Source: DAOUGC01 sp034429695 (lineage in GTDB: Bacteria; Chloroflexota; Anaerolineae; Anaerolineales; Anaerolineaceae). From it: 33,941 nucleotides of DNA. The notes beneath the pieces were generated by a model. That model worked only from the letters and a program-made list of their open reading frames with translations, was not told the DNA's origin and did not search any database. Shown in pieces: positions 5,998-14,151 of the stretch (positions within the stretch are counted from its first letter, which is position 1; the number at the start of each line of letters is the position of its first letter). The stretch covers positions 1 through 33,941 of the forward strand of contig DAOUGC010000255.1 in assembly GCA_034429695.1 (NCBI GenBank), read 5' to 3'. The position numbers and the translations under genes were made by a program.

Positions 5998-7857
5998 ATG
6001 AAGAGAGTCTATTCCATTGGCATGCTTCGCGGGGTGTTATGGCAACTACTGGGCGCCGCCGTTGGGGTGGGGTTGGTGGCGCTGATCCGCGCACTGCTCG
6101 GCTGGGGCTGGAAGCTAGAACCAGCCCTGGTCGGCGGCGCATTCATGAGCGCCATCTTCTTCATGATTGGCTTGGGAGCATTCCGTGACTGGTTCCGCTG
6201 GGCCAAAGGTGAGGAAACTGAGGACCCTGAGCACATCACCGAGGAACCAGGGCTGAAACGCTACTTCGGCTTCAGCCTGGACCACAAGGTGATCGGTGTG
6301 CAGTACCTGTTCCTATCGTTATTCCTGCTCGTAGTGGGCGGCAGTTTTGCCTTATTATTCCGCACCGAGCTGGCCGATTCCGGATTGCAGATCCTGAACT
6401 TCGTGCAGTTCAACACGCTGGTGGGTATGCACGGCATGGTGCTGATCCTCACCATCCTCACCGGCATCGCAGCCATGGGCAACTACATGGTTCCGCTGTT
6501 GATCGGCGCGCGCGACATGGCTTTCCCGCGTTTGAACGCCTTCGCCTTCTGGATCAACATTCCCGCCACGTTCATTCTGGTTTCGGCGCTGTTCTTCGGC
6601 GGCTTTGAAACCGGTTGGACGGGTTATCCCCCCCTGAGTGTGCGCGGCCCGATTGGCATTCAAATGTTCTTCGTTGGCGTGTTCCTCGCCGGGTGGTCTT
6701 CCATTTTGGGGGCGCTCAACTTCATCGCCACCATCCTGCGCCTGCGCACGCAGGGCATGAGCCTGTTCCGCATGCCCATCTTTGTGTGGGGCATGTTGTC
6801 CACCTCCATGATCGCCCTGACCGCCACCCAGTTGATCGGCACCTCCTTCCAAATGATTATGTTCGAACGTCTGTTTGGGATGAGCTTCTTTGACCCGGCT
6901 GGCGGCGGCAATCCCATTTTGTTCCAGCACCTGTTCTGGTTCTATTCACACCCGGCGGTGTATATCTTTGTCCTGCCCGGCCTGGGCGTCATCAGCGAGC
7001 TGTTGCCGGTGTTTGTGCGCAAACCGTTGTTTGGCTATAAATGGGTTGCAATGTCTTCGTTTGGCATCGCACTGGTGGGTTTTCTGGTGTGGGGTCATCA
7101 CATGTTCACGTCTGGCATGGAAGAGTACCTGCGGGTTCCTTTCATGTACAGCACGTTGTTGGTTGCTGTTCCCACCGGCATCAAATTCTTTAGCTGGACC
7201 GCCACGATCTGGATGGGCCGGGCGCGCTTCCAGACGCCCATGTTGTTTGTCATGGGTGCGCTGGTGGTCTTCCTGCTGGGCGGCCTTACAGGGCCCCCGC
7301 ACGGAACCGTCTCCACCGACCTGCACCTGCACGACACTTACTTTGTGGTCGGACACTTTCACGCCACCATGTTCGGCGGGTTTGTCTTCCCCATCTTTGC
7401 CGCCATTTATTACTGGTACCCCAAGGTGACCGGCAGGCGGCTGAATGAGACGCTGGGCAAGATCCATTTCTATCTGATGCTGCCAGCCTTCCTGATCACT
7501 TCCTTCGGGCAGATGCAGGTGGGTCTGCTGGGCATGCGCCGCCGTATTGCTGACTATGACCCCGCCATGGGTTTTGATTTTACCCAGTTGTTGATCACCA
7601 TTGCGGGTTTTGTAATTGCCTTCTCGATCCTGATCTTCTTCGTCAACATCTTCCGCAGTGCGCGCAAAGGCGAACTGGCCGTGGGCAATGTGTGGGAATC
7701 CCGCTCTCCAGAGTGGCAGATCCCTTCACCCACCCCGCAACACAACTATGAAACGCCGCTGCGCGTGGTTGGCGACCCTTACGATTACGGCTTGCCCAAC
7801 TCCCGTTATGTGGAAGTGGATCCACCCGCCGTGGCCCGCCCGGTATCAGGCGATTGA
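5998..7857 (+). CDS. coxA: Cytochrome c oxidase subunit I, A2-type haem-copper oxidase
   Basis: Catalytic subunit that reduces O2 to water at the haem a3-CuB site and pumps protons. The 619-residue protein starts with two extra hydrophobic helices (about 10-35 and 43-62), then the 12-helix core. Ligands visible: His145 (LVGMHGMV, haem a), His318 and Tyr322 in YSHPAVY (CuB and cross-linked Tyr), His367/His368 in WGHHMFTSG (CuB), and His453/His455 in VVGHFHATMFGG (haems a3 and a). The Glu of the A1-type HPEV motif is replaced by Ala and preceded by Tyr-Ser, the signature of A2 oxidases such as the Rhodothermus caa3 enzyme, in which the YS pair takes over the proton-channel role. AGGAG lies 7 bases before the ATG. 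Confidence 0.97.
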   Translation: MKRVYSIGMLRGVLWQLLGAAVGVGLVALIRALLGWGWKLEPALVGGAFMSAIFFMIGLGAFRDWFRWAKGEETEDPEHITEEPGLKRYFGFSLDHKVIGVQYLFLSLFLLVVGGSFALLFRTELADSGLQILNFVQFNTLVGMHGMVLILTILTGIAAMGNYMVPLLIGARDMAFPRLNAFAFWINIPATFILVSALFFGGFETGWTGYPPLSVRGPIGIQMFFVGVFLAGWSSILGALNFIATILRLRTQGMSLFRMPIFVWGMLSTSMIALTATQLIGTSFQMIMFERLFGMSFFDPAGGGNPILFQHLFWFYSHPAVYIFVLPGLGVISELLPVFVRKPLFGYKWVAMSSFGIALVGFLVWGHHMFTSGMEEYLRVPFMYSTLLVAVPTGIKFFSWTATIWMGRARFQTPMLFVMGALVVFLLGGLTGPPHGTVSTDLHLHDTYFVVGHFHATMFGGFVFPIFAAIYYWYPKVTGRRLNETLGKIHFYLMLPAFLITSFGQMQVGLLGMRRRIADYDPAMGFDFTQLLITIAGFVIAFSILIFFVNIFRSARKGELAVGNVWESRSPEWQIPSPTPQHNYETPLRVVGDPYDYGLPNSRYVEVDPPAVARPVSGD

Positions 7858-7874
7858 GATAAAGAGAGGTATCC

Positions 7875-8090
7875 ATGGAAAAATCTTCTGGAAAAAGCAT
7901 GGCACTGCGCCGCGGGGTGATTGTCTTCCTTGGCCTGGCGCTGCTGACCGTCATCGAGTACATTCTGGGCATCCTTGAGGCTGGCGCGGTTTTTCTGTTC
8001 GCCACCGCCCTGCTAAAGGCCGGCCTGGTGTTGTGGTTCTTCATGCATGTTTACCGCCTGTTCAGGCCGGATGAGGAGGGACACGAATGA
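7875..8090 (+). CDS. Cytochrome c oxidase subunit IV-like small membrane protein
   Basis: A 71-residue protein with two hydrophobic helices (about 13-32 and 36-58) separated by a short LEAGAV turn, and charged ends (KSSGK at the start, RPDEEGHE at the end). Size, helix pattern, the FFMHVYRLF segment and the position between coxA and coxC match the bacterial prokaryotic subunit IV family, a small accessory subunit that stabilises the oxidase. A GAGAGG ribosome site precedes it and its stop overlaps the coxC start by ATGA, so the two are translationally coupled. Assigned mostly from context because the family is short and weakly conserved. Confidence 0.8.
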   Translation: MEKSSGKSMALRRGVIVFLGLALLTVIEYILGILEAGAVFLFATALLKAGLVLWFFMHVYRLFRPDEEGHE

Positions 8091-8662
8091 GTTCACATGC
8101 AATCACTGAGAGCGAATACAAGCATCGGCTGGGAACCAACCGTCTTGGTCTGTGGCTGTTCATCATCTCCGATTCTTTTGTGTTTGGGGCATTGTTGTTC
8201 ACCCGCTTCTACCTGCTTGGTAATTACCGCCCGCATCTGGAGCCAATATTGGGTCTGGCGGTCACAGCAGTGTTGTTGATCAGTTCATTTTTCATGAACC
8301 GCGCCGAGGTGCAGATCGCCAGCGGAAACCGCAAGGGTTTTCTAAACTCCACCCTGATCACCCTCATTCTGGGGGTCCTGTTCCTGGTGGGCGTGGTGGG
8401 CGTGGAGTGGCAACTGGCTCCATTTGGTCCGGATGACGGACCGGAAGGTGCGGTCTTCTATATGATGACCGGTATGCATGCCCTTCATGTTCTCACCGGC
8501 GTGATCTTCCTGTTTATCGTCTATCGCAATGGCCGCCGGGGTCATTATTCACCCGAACGGCACTGGGCAGTTGAAGCTGCCGCCAATTACTGGCATTTTG
8601 TGGATGTGGTGTGGATCTTCTTCTACCCGGCGCTTTACCTGATCGGAACGGCAATCGGATGA
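8087..8662 (+). CDS. coxC: Cytochrome c oxidase subunit III
   Basis: Non-catalytic core subunit of the aa3/caa3 oxidase, thought to stabilise proton uptake by subunit I. The 191-residue product has five predicted membrane helices and the family landmarks: LGLWLFIISDSFVFGALLF near the start, TGMHALHVLTGVIF in the middle and the C-terminal YWHFVDVVWIFFYPALYL. It is of the short five-helix form seen in caa3 and bacterial oxidases, lacking the first two helices of mitochondrial subunit III. Start overlaps the stop of the subunit IV gene (ATGA). Sco follows after 22 bases. Confidence 0.95.
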   Translation: MSSHAITESEYKHRLGTNRLGLWLFIISDSFVFGALLFTRFYLLGNYRPHLEPILGLAVTAVLLISSFFMNRAEVQIASGNRKGFLNSTLITLILGVLFLVGVVGVEWQLAPFGPDDGPEGAVFYMMTGMHALHVLTGVIFLFIVYRNGRRGHYSPERHWAVEAAANYWHFVDVVWIFFYPALYLIGTAIG

Positions 8663-8684
8663 TTTTGCAGAGAAGGGAGCGGGC

Positions 8685-9284
8685 ATGAACAAATGGTTTT
8701 TGGTCGCATTGCTGACTGCCGCAACTTTGCTGGTGGTTTTGGGCGTGATGTTCACCCGTCCGTACACCCTGCGCGGCTCGGTAATCGAAAACCCATCGCC
8801 CGCCCCAGACATCGTTCTTGCATCCGGCAGCGGGCAGGAATTTCGACTGAGTGAACAACGCGGTCGCATCACGCTCATCTTTTTTGGCTTTACCCACTGC
8901 CCTGATGTGTGCCCCGCCACCCTGGGGGAGATGAAACAATTGATCGAACGTTTGGGCGAAAAAGCCGGGGAGATCAATTTCGTCTTCATCACAGTTGACC
9001 CTCAACGTGATACACCCGACGTGGTTGGCAGATACACAGCCCTGTTTAGCCCTGACATCATCGGCTTAACCGGCAGCGAGGGGCAACTTCAAACTGTGTG
9101 GGATGCGTACGGCGTGTATCGCGAAATACAGGACACCGGTTCAGAGGGAAACTATCAGGTGGCACACTCAGCCCGCACCTACCTGGTGGACAAGCACGGC
9201 AATTTGCGCCTGACGTATGCCTTTGGAACACCGGTGGCAGACATGGAGCAGGATCTTCGTCACCTGCTCAAGGAGAAGGAATGA
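8685..9284 (+). CDS. SCO1/SenC family copper chaperone
   Basis: Membrane-anchored thioredoxin-fold protein that delivers copper to, or reduces, the CuA centre of CoxB. One N-terminal helix (about 5-23) anchors a 175-residue external domain. Copper-binding motif CPDVC (Cys72, Cys76) in FFGFTHCPDVCP and the distal His161 in QVAHSARTYLVD are all present, as is TVDPQRDTPDV. Length 199 residues is typical. GAAGGGAG precedes the ATG. Its TGA overlaps the next start. Function in oxidase assembly is well supported by its place among the cox genes. Confidence 0.95.
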   Translation: MNKWFLVALLTAATLLVVLGVMFTRPYTLRGSVIENPSPAPDIVLASGSGQEFRLSEQRGRITLIFFGFTHCPDVCPATLGEMKQLIERLGEKAGEINFVFITVDPQRDTPDVVGRYTALFSPDIIGLTGSEGQLQTVWDAYGVYREIQDTGSEGNYQVAHSARTYLVDKHGNLRLTYAFGTPVADMEQDLRHLLKEKE

Positions 9285-9802
9285 TGAAACTGGCTGGCCC
9301 GGCTGCTTTGCGTCTGCTGCTGGCCATGCTGATCGCCGTTGGCTTTGGCTGGCTGGTGAGTGAGTTTTCGTATCAATCCATCAACTCTTTGGACCGCGAC
9401 CAACCCGAACGCTTTGAGCTGATCATCCCGCCCGGCACATCCGAGCAGGTGGCGGCAGGTAAATCCGTGCCATCGTTGCCCAGCAACATCAGCTTTATCG
9501 TCGGCGATGAACTGGTGGTGGTCAATGAAGACAGCGTCGCGCATCAACTGGGGCCCATATGGGTTCCCCCGGGTTCAAGCGGCTCGCTGACCCTGGAAAA
9601 TACCAACACTTACGGGTTGGAATGTTCCTTCCAGCCCACCCAGTACATGGGCATTGACGTTCAACCCCGTCCAACAGCATGGATCCGCTTCCAGGGCATC
9701 ATGGCGGTTGCCCTGCCCAGCGGTGTGCTGTTATGGCTTTACAGTCTGCTGGCCATACCGCTCAAGGAAAAATCCAAACCGGCTGAAGAGGCGGCGACAT
9801 GA
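9281..9802 (+). CDS. Membrane protein with cupredoxin-like domain, oxidase-linked
   Basis: I do not recognise a named family. The 173-residue protein has an N-terminal helix (about 9-27), an external domain of about 110 residues, and a C-terminal helix (about 136-160) with a charged KEKSKPAEE tail. The external part has the beta pattern of cupredoxins (NISFIVGDELVVVNED, then SLTLEN and YGLECSF) and three residues at copper-ligand positions: His88 (VAHQLG), Cys115 and Met123. The second His, normally between Cys and Met, is missing; Gln118 or Gln121 is there. It may bind copper in an altered site or be an assembly factor without metal. ATGA overlaps link it to sco and surf1, so it almost certainly works in oxidase biogenesis or electron delivery. 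ATG at 9284 is an alternative start. Confidence 0.75.
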   Translation: MMKLAGPAALRLLLAMLIAVGFGWLVSEFSYQSINSLDRDQPERFELIIPPGTSEQVAAGKSVPSLPSNISFIVGDELVVVNEDSVAHQLGPIWVPPGSSGSLTLENTNTYGLECSFQPTQYMGIDVQPRPTAWIRFQGIMAVALPSGVLLWLYSLLAIPLKEKSKPAEEAAT

Positions 9803-10629
9803 ACCTGCGCCGCTTGCTCAGCTTTCGCTGGGTGCTCACCACCCTGCTGTTTCTGGCGGCGTCGGGCGTAATGGTACGTCTGGGCATCTGGCAATTGGAC
9901 CGTCTGGAACAGCGCCGCGCCTTTAATTCGCGCGTCACCGCCCAGTTGAACGCCCCCGGGCTTGACCTCAATCAGACCCTGCCGGTGGATCAGCTTAACG
10001 ACATGGAATATCGCACCGTTACGGTAACGGGTGAATTTGTGCATGCCGACCAGGTGTTGCTGCGCAACCAGGTACGCGAAGGCCTGCCAGGGTATCATCT
10101 GCTGACCCCGCTGGAAATCAGCGGCAGTGATCAGCTCATCCTGATTGACCGCGGCTGGATCCCTTTCGATCAAATTGCCGATCTCAGCCGCTTTGACCAG
10201 CCTGGCGAGGTGACCATCACCGGGCAATTGCGCCGCCCGCAGGATCAATCCAACTTTACCCCTGGCGTGATCCAGGCTCCACCCAACACCAACACCCAAC
10301 AGAGCGCTCCGGCTGTCAACACGGTCAGCATCACTCAGGTGCAGGAGTTCAGCGGCGTGCCCATGCTGCCGGCTTTCATCCAGCAGGCAGAAGTTGCAGA
10401 CCGCACTGAGCCGCCCTTCCCTGCCCTGACCTCGTTGGAATTAAGCGAAGGTCCCCACATGGGTTACGCCATTCAGTGGTTCATCTTTGCCGGTATCTTT
10501 TTCTTCGGGTATCCGCTGCTGGTGCGCCGCTCACTGGCTCGTGAAAACGCAAAAAGTGCCAGTCAGGATGCAGATCAGGCACCGGATGGGGTTTCACCAA
10601 AACCGCTTGCACCCGACCAGCGTTCATGA
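9799..10629 (+). CDS. SURF1 family oxidase assembly protein
   Basis: Membrane protein that helps insert haem a into subunit I. The 276-residue product has the expected plan: an N-terminal helix (about 11-31), the motif LGIWQLDRLEQRR directly after it, a beta-rich external domain with YRTVTVTGEF, LLRNQVREGLPGYHLLTPL and ILIDRGWIPF, and a C-terminal helix (about 221-241) preceded by HMGYAIQWFIFA. A polar Gln/Asp/Pro-rich tail follows. Start overlaps the previous stop (ATGA), and its own stop overlaps the next start. Confidence 0.93.
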   Translation: MNLRRLLSFRWVLTTLLFLAASGVMVRLGIWQLDRLEQRRAFNSRVTAQLNAPGLDLNQTLPVDQLNDMEYRTVTVTGEFVHADQVLLRNQVREGLPGYHLLTPLEISGSDQLILIDRGWIPFDQIADLSRFDQPGEVTITGQLRRPQDQSNFTPGVIQAPPNTNTQQSAPAVNTVSITQVQEFSGVPMLPAFIQQAEVADRTEPPFPALTSLELSEGPHMGYAIQWFIFAGIFFFGYPLLVRRSLARENAKSASQDADQAPDGVSPKPLAPDQRS

Positions 10630-12446
10630 ATGGATATGTTATGACAGACCAATATTTACTGGAAACAAAATCTGAAAACACCAAACCAAACCGGGCAATA
10701 ACCGGTTGGTTGTTCATCGCCGCGGCGCTTGCCTTTCTGGCAATTGTGCTCGGATACTTCACGCGCATCAGCGGAGCCGGGGCTGCCTGCCCTGACTTTC
10801 CCACCTGCTACGGGCAGTGGGGCATCCCTGAGACGGCGCTTGCCCGCTTGAACTTCGCACACCGCGTCCTGTCAGGCTTCCTAATGATTGCGGCAGTGGT
10901 CTCCTGGCTGGCCGTTCGCCGTTCAGAAAACGCAATCTTGAAACGTTTCACCATATGGGGCGGCGTTCTGGTGCTCGCACAAGCCTTGGCTGGCTTTGTG
11001 ATCATCATGCTGCCGGGTGTGCCTGCGGCATGGCTGCACTCCATCCTGGCTTACGGTGCAGCCAGTCTGTACGTTGCTGCCATCGTCGCGCATTATTTGC
11101 CTCAAACACAAAAGCCGGTATGGCGCACACCTTTTGCCCGTCTCACCATCTGGAGCATGATCGCCATTCTGGTCTTGATGACCTCAGGGGCTGTGCTCGC
11201 AAAAATCGGTTCCGGCGATTGCGCCGGATACCCGTTTTGCGCTGGCGGTCTGCCGGCTACATTGAATGGCTGGCTGGAGCTTTCCCACCGCTTCATCACC
11301 CTCATCTCAGGTGTGCTGATGGTGGTGCTTTTCAACCGCGCGTGGCGCTCCCAGCGCAGTCAGCCGGTGGTGTTGACTGCTTCCACGGCTGCCATGGTGC
11401 TATTCGCCGGACAGGTGCTGGTTGGGGCTGCCAAGGTGCTGAATACCTTTCCCGCCGATTTGATCGCCCTGCATGCGGTGAGTTCTGCCGGCCTGTGGAT
11501 GGCACTGGTACTTGCGTTTGTCTCTGCCGGTTACGCAGCGCGGGATGTGGATAGTGAAAAATCTGAGGTGTCACAGCCGCTTCCATTCCTTCCCCGCCTG
11601 CGTGACTTTGTGCTGCTTAACAAGCCCATCATTGTCGTGTTGTTGCTGGTCACCACCTACGCCGGCATGGTCGTGGGCGCACAGGCTTTCCCTGCCTTCG
11701 GAGTCACGATCCTCACCATCATCAGTGGTGCCCTGGCTGCCGGAGGATCCAGCGCACTCAACCAGTATATCGACCGCGATCTGGACCGCTCCATGCAGCG
11801 CACCGCCAAACGCCCGCTGCCTGACGGGCGTTTGACCCCTGGTGAGGGTCTGGCTTACGGAACCGGCGCCGTACTGGCTTCCTTCTTCCTCATGGCTTCG
11901 CTGGTTAACCTGCTCTCAGCCCTGCTGTTGCTGGCCGGGGCAGTGTACTATGTATTGCTCTACAGCATCTGGCTGAAGAAACTCACTGTGCAAAATATCG
12001 TCATTGGCGGCGGAGCCGGAGCCATACCACCCCTGGTGGGCTGGGCAGCCGTCACCGGCAGTCTGGACTTCCCTGCCCTGTTCCTGTTCGCCATTGTCTT
12101 TTTATGGACCCCACCACACTTCTGGGCGCTGGCGCTGGTGCGCCAGAAGGATTATGCCCGCGCCGGTGTCCCCATGTTGCCGGTGGTGCGCGGTGAAACC
12201 GTCACCCGCAACCAGATCCTGTTCTATACAGTCCAACTGGTGCTGGTCACCCTGCTGATGCCGGTGCTCAATATGACCGGCCTGATCTTCCTGATCTCGG
12301 CGCTGCTATTGGGAGCATGGCTGCTCTCCACCGCCTGGAAGGTGAGAAAAAATGGGGGCAACAAACTGGCCTGGAAGATGTACCGCTATTCCAGCATGTA
12401 TCTGGGCTTTATCTTTCTGGCATTGATGATCGATGCGGTGATATAG
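10626..12446 (+). CDS. Fused haem A synthase / protohaem IX farnesyltransferase (CtaA-CtaB)
   Basis: One 606-residue polypeptide for both steps of haem A synthesis: farnesylation of haem b to haem o (CtaB) and oxidation of haem o to haem a (CtaA). Residues about 25-300 are CtaA (COX15) with eight helices, four haem-ligand histidines (NFAHRVLSG, WLHSILAYG, LSHRFITLISG, ALHAVSSAG) and two CX5C pairs in external loops (CPDFPTC, CAGYPFC) as in the Bacillus enzyme. Residues about 315-606 are CtaB, a UbiA prenyltransferase with NQYIDRDLDRSMQRTAKRPLP carrying the Asp-rich motif and a second site near RQKDYARAGVPMLP. Last gene of the cox operon; overlaps surf1 by ATGA (ATG at 10641 is an alternative). 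Such fusions are known in Chloroflexota and fit the small operon. Confidence 0.93.
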   Translation: MNGYVMTDQYLLETKSENTKPNRAITGWLFIAAALAFLAIVLGYFTRISGAGAACPDFPTCYGQWGIPETALARLNFAHRVLSGFLMIAAVVSWLAVRRSENAILKRFTIWGGVLVLAQALAGFVIIMLPGVPAAWLHSILAYGAASLYVAAIVAHYLPQTQKPVWRTPFARLTIWSMIAILVLMTSGAVLAKIGSGDCAGYPFCAGGLPATLNGWLELSHRFITLISGVLMVVLFNRAWRSQRSQPVVLTASTAAMVLFAGQVLVGAAKVLNTFPADLIALHAVSSAGLWMALVLAFVSAGYAARDVDSEKSEVSQPLPFLPRLRDFVLLNKPIIVVLLLVTTYAGMVVGAQAFPAFGVTILTIISGALAAGGSSALNQYIDRDLDRSMQRTAKRPLPDGRLTPGEGLAYGTGAVLASFFLMASLVNLLSALLLLAGAVYYVLLYSIWLKKLTVQNIVIGGGAGAIPPLVGWAAVTGSLDFPALFLFAIVFLWTPPHFWALALVRQKDYARAGVPMLPVVRGETVTRNQILFYTVQLVLVTLLMPVLNMTGLIFLISALLLGAWLLSTAWKVRKNGGNKLAWKMYRYSSMYLGFIFLALMIDAVI

Positions 12447-12461
12447 GCATTTCACTAAATC

Positions 12462-12525
12462 AAAAAGTTGCCGGTTATCGGCTGTTGGGTTGTGAAACCG
12501 ACAGCAGACAACTGGCAACTTTTTT
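12462..12525. terminator. Long bidirectional hairpin between convergent ctaAB and rsfS
   Basis: Outer stem AAAAAGTTGCC (12462-12472) / GGCAACTTTTT (12514-12524), flanked by A-run and T-run so it can terminate both strands. The 41-base interior folds again (GCTGT/ACAGC, GGTT/AACC). Parts of it recur at 30919-30952. Confidence 0.75.
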
Positions 12526-12549
12526 CGATATGATCAATAAGGAAGGAGT

Positions 12550-12945
12550 TTACTGCACGCGCAGCAACACTTTCCCGCGTTCCCACAACTGTTCCAGCCG
12601 GTAATAATCGCGCTGGTCAGGAGAAAACAGATGCACAACAATATCACCCAGATCAACAACCAGCCAACCGTCCGATGGGTTGCCTTCACCACGCGGAATG
12701 ATGGAAAACTTTTGCTTCACCGTCTCGCGTACCACATCAGAAAGACTGTTCAGCATGCGGTCACTGGTGCCAGAGCAGATGACAAAGTAATCGGCCAAGT
12801 CCGTCGTTTCATGAATATCCAGAAGGACGATGTTTTCCCCTTTTTTGTCCTCCAACGCCTCAACTATCGATCGAGCTACTTCTAGTGTATTCAGAGTCCA
12901 CCTCTTTGGTATTTTTCCGCCCACCGGGTGACTGCACTGCTGCAC
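12550..12945 (-). CDS. rsfS: Ribosomal silencing factor RsfS (Iojap/YbeB)
   Basis: Binds ribosomal protein L14 and blocks subunit joining under starvation. The 131-residue frame has the full RsfS domain: LEVARSIVEALEDKKGENIVLLDI, DYFVICSGTSDR, GWLVVDLGDIVVHLFSPDQRDYYRLEQLW. The start is unclear. GTG at 12945 follows GGGGGAC; another GTG is at 12924. Neither N-terminus resembles the family, which begins at LEVARS. A good ribosome site GAGGTGG stands just before a CTG codon at 12894, which would give the usual length of about 114 residues. A -10-like TAAAAT (12971-12966) lies upstream, so it may have its own promoter as well as reading from thpR. Confidence 0.93.
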   Translation of the reverse strand: MQQCSHPVGGKIPKRWTLNTLEVARSIVEALEDKKGENIVLLDIHETTDLADYFVICSGTSDRMLNSLSDVVRETVKQKFSIIPRGEGNPSDGWLVVDLGDIVVHLFSPDQRDYYRLEQLWERGKVLLRVQ

Positions 12946-12978
12946 GTCCCCCGTGAGGGTACCCTATTTTAACCGAAA

Positions 12979-13560
12979 TCAGGCCGTTTTTAAAGTGGTA
13001 TGAAAGAGTTGGGAATATATCGCGCCACCCGGTTTCAAGTCAGACCGGTAAAGGAGCACCTCATTCACCGCAAACTCACCCAGTTCGCCAACCTGCATGG
13101 TGGCCAGTCTATCGGCAATTTGCTGCACTTCAGCCGGACTGGCATTGTGGGCCACCCGGCCCAGGGTCAGGTGTGGAGAAAAAGCCCTGTCCTCGGTTGC
13201 ATATCCCAGCCGGTGGGTACTGCTTTCAATTGCTTTTTGCAATGAAACCAGGGCTTGCGGTGCGTGAATACCCACCCAGATCACCCTGGGGCGGCGGGGA
13301 TTTGGAAACGCCCCCAGCCCGGCCACCTTTACGCCAAAGGATGCATATCGTGCCGTATCCGCTTCCAGTTGCTTGCACAGCATTTCCAGATTGGACGGCG
13401 AGATATCGCCAAGAAATTTGAGGGTAAGATGAATATTTTGGGCGGTCACCCAGCGGACCGCGCTCAGAGGCGGCTGGTCCAATTCAGAGATGACAGCACG
13501 CAGGCGCGCCTGTATGGATGACGGCAAATCAATGGCGATAAATGCACGGATGGCGTTCAT
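12979..13560 (-). CDS. thpR: RNA 2',3'-cyclic phosphodiesterase (ThpR/LigT, 2H family)
   Basis: Soluble 2H phosphoesterase that opens 2',3'-cyclic phosphates on RNA ends. The 193-residue product has both catalytic HxTx motifs, NIHLTLKFLG (about residues 43-52) and FSPHLTLGR (about 127-135), in the two-lobed arrangement of the family, plus the N-terminal RAFIAIDLP and C-terminal LYRSDLKPGGAIY. Length is typical. It sits 22 bases after the PCu(A)C gene and 33 before rsfS, same strand, so the three probably share a transcript; no functional link is obvious. The ribosome site is weak. Confidence 0.95.
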   Translation of the reverse strand: MNAIRAFIAIDLPSSIQARLRAVISELDQPPLSAVRWVTAQNIHLTLKFLGDISPSNLEMLCKQLEADTARYASFGVKVAGLGAFPNPRRPRVIWVGIHAPQALVSLQKAIESSTHRLGYATEDRAFSPHLTLGRVAHNASPAEVQQIADRLATMQVGELGEFAVNEVLLYRSDLKPGGAIYSQLFHTTLKTA

Positions 13561-13582
13561 ATCATATTCTCACATTCTGACT

Positions 13583-14017
13583 TCACGGTTCCCGCACCGG
13601 AACCTGCAAGACAACGTCTCCACTTTTCTCAAATGACAGTGTTACTTCAAGGCTGTCTCCATTGACCAGATCTTGATTTAGGTTCATCAACATCACATGC
13701 AGGCCGCCCTGGGCGAACTCCACACTTCCACCGGCCGGTATCTCCACTCGTTCCTGCTCGCTCATGCTCATGTTTCCTTCAGCATCCATGCTGCTCATAT
13801 GAACCTGCGTCATTTTGGCGGTATCGCAACTGGCTGATAGTAGAGCGTCATCCTCACCCATTCCATTTTTGATGATGAAGTAGACCGCGCTGTTGCCACC
13901 GGCAATTCCAGTACGCGCCCAGGCATCCTCAATAATCAGCTCACCTGTGGTTTTACCACCACACCCCACGAGAATAATTGCCAGTAAAACAATAAGCAAA
14001 TAAGGTTTTGTTTTCAT
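13583..14017 (-). CDS. PCu(A)C copper chaperone, lipoprotein
   Basis: Extracytoplasmic copper(I) chaperone that supplies copper for CuA assembly with Sco. The 144-residue precursor has a signal peptide with lipobox LVGC (Cys19). The mature domain has the exact family copper motif H(M)X10MX21HXM: His73-Met74, Met85, His107, Met109. A strong ribosome site AGGGAGGAAA precedes the ATG. It lies just beyond the cox operon on the opposite strand, which fits a role in loading the caa3 oxidase with copper. No clear promoter was identified upstream. Confidence 0.93.
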   Translation of the reverse strand: MKTKPYLLIVLLAIILVGCGGKTTGELIIEDAWARTGIAGGNSAVYFIIKNGMGEDDALLSASCDTAKMTQVHMSSMDAEGNMSMSEQERVEIPAGGSVEFAQGGLHVMLMNLNQDLVNGDSLEVTLSFEKSGDVVLQVPVREP

Positions 14018-14151
14018 TGGTTTCCTCCCTTTGGTACAACAAACACACCCTCAAAATTATCAAAGAGATATAATCCTTCACTCCCCCGTTGGTTCCGGAT
14101 CATTCAATCCAAATTCTACCGGCAGGCAGATGTGTGCTTCTCAGGATAACC

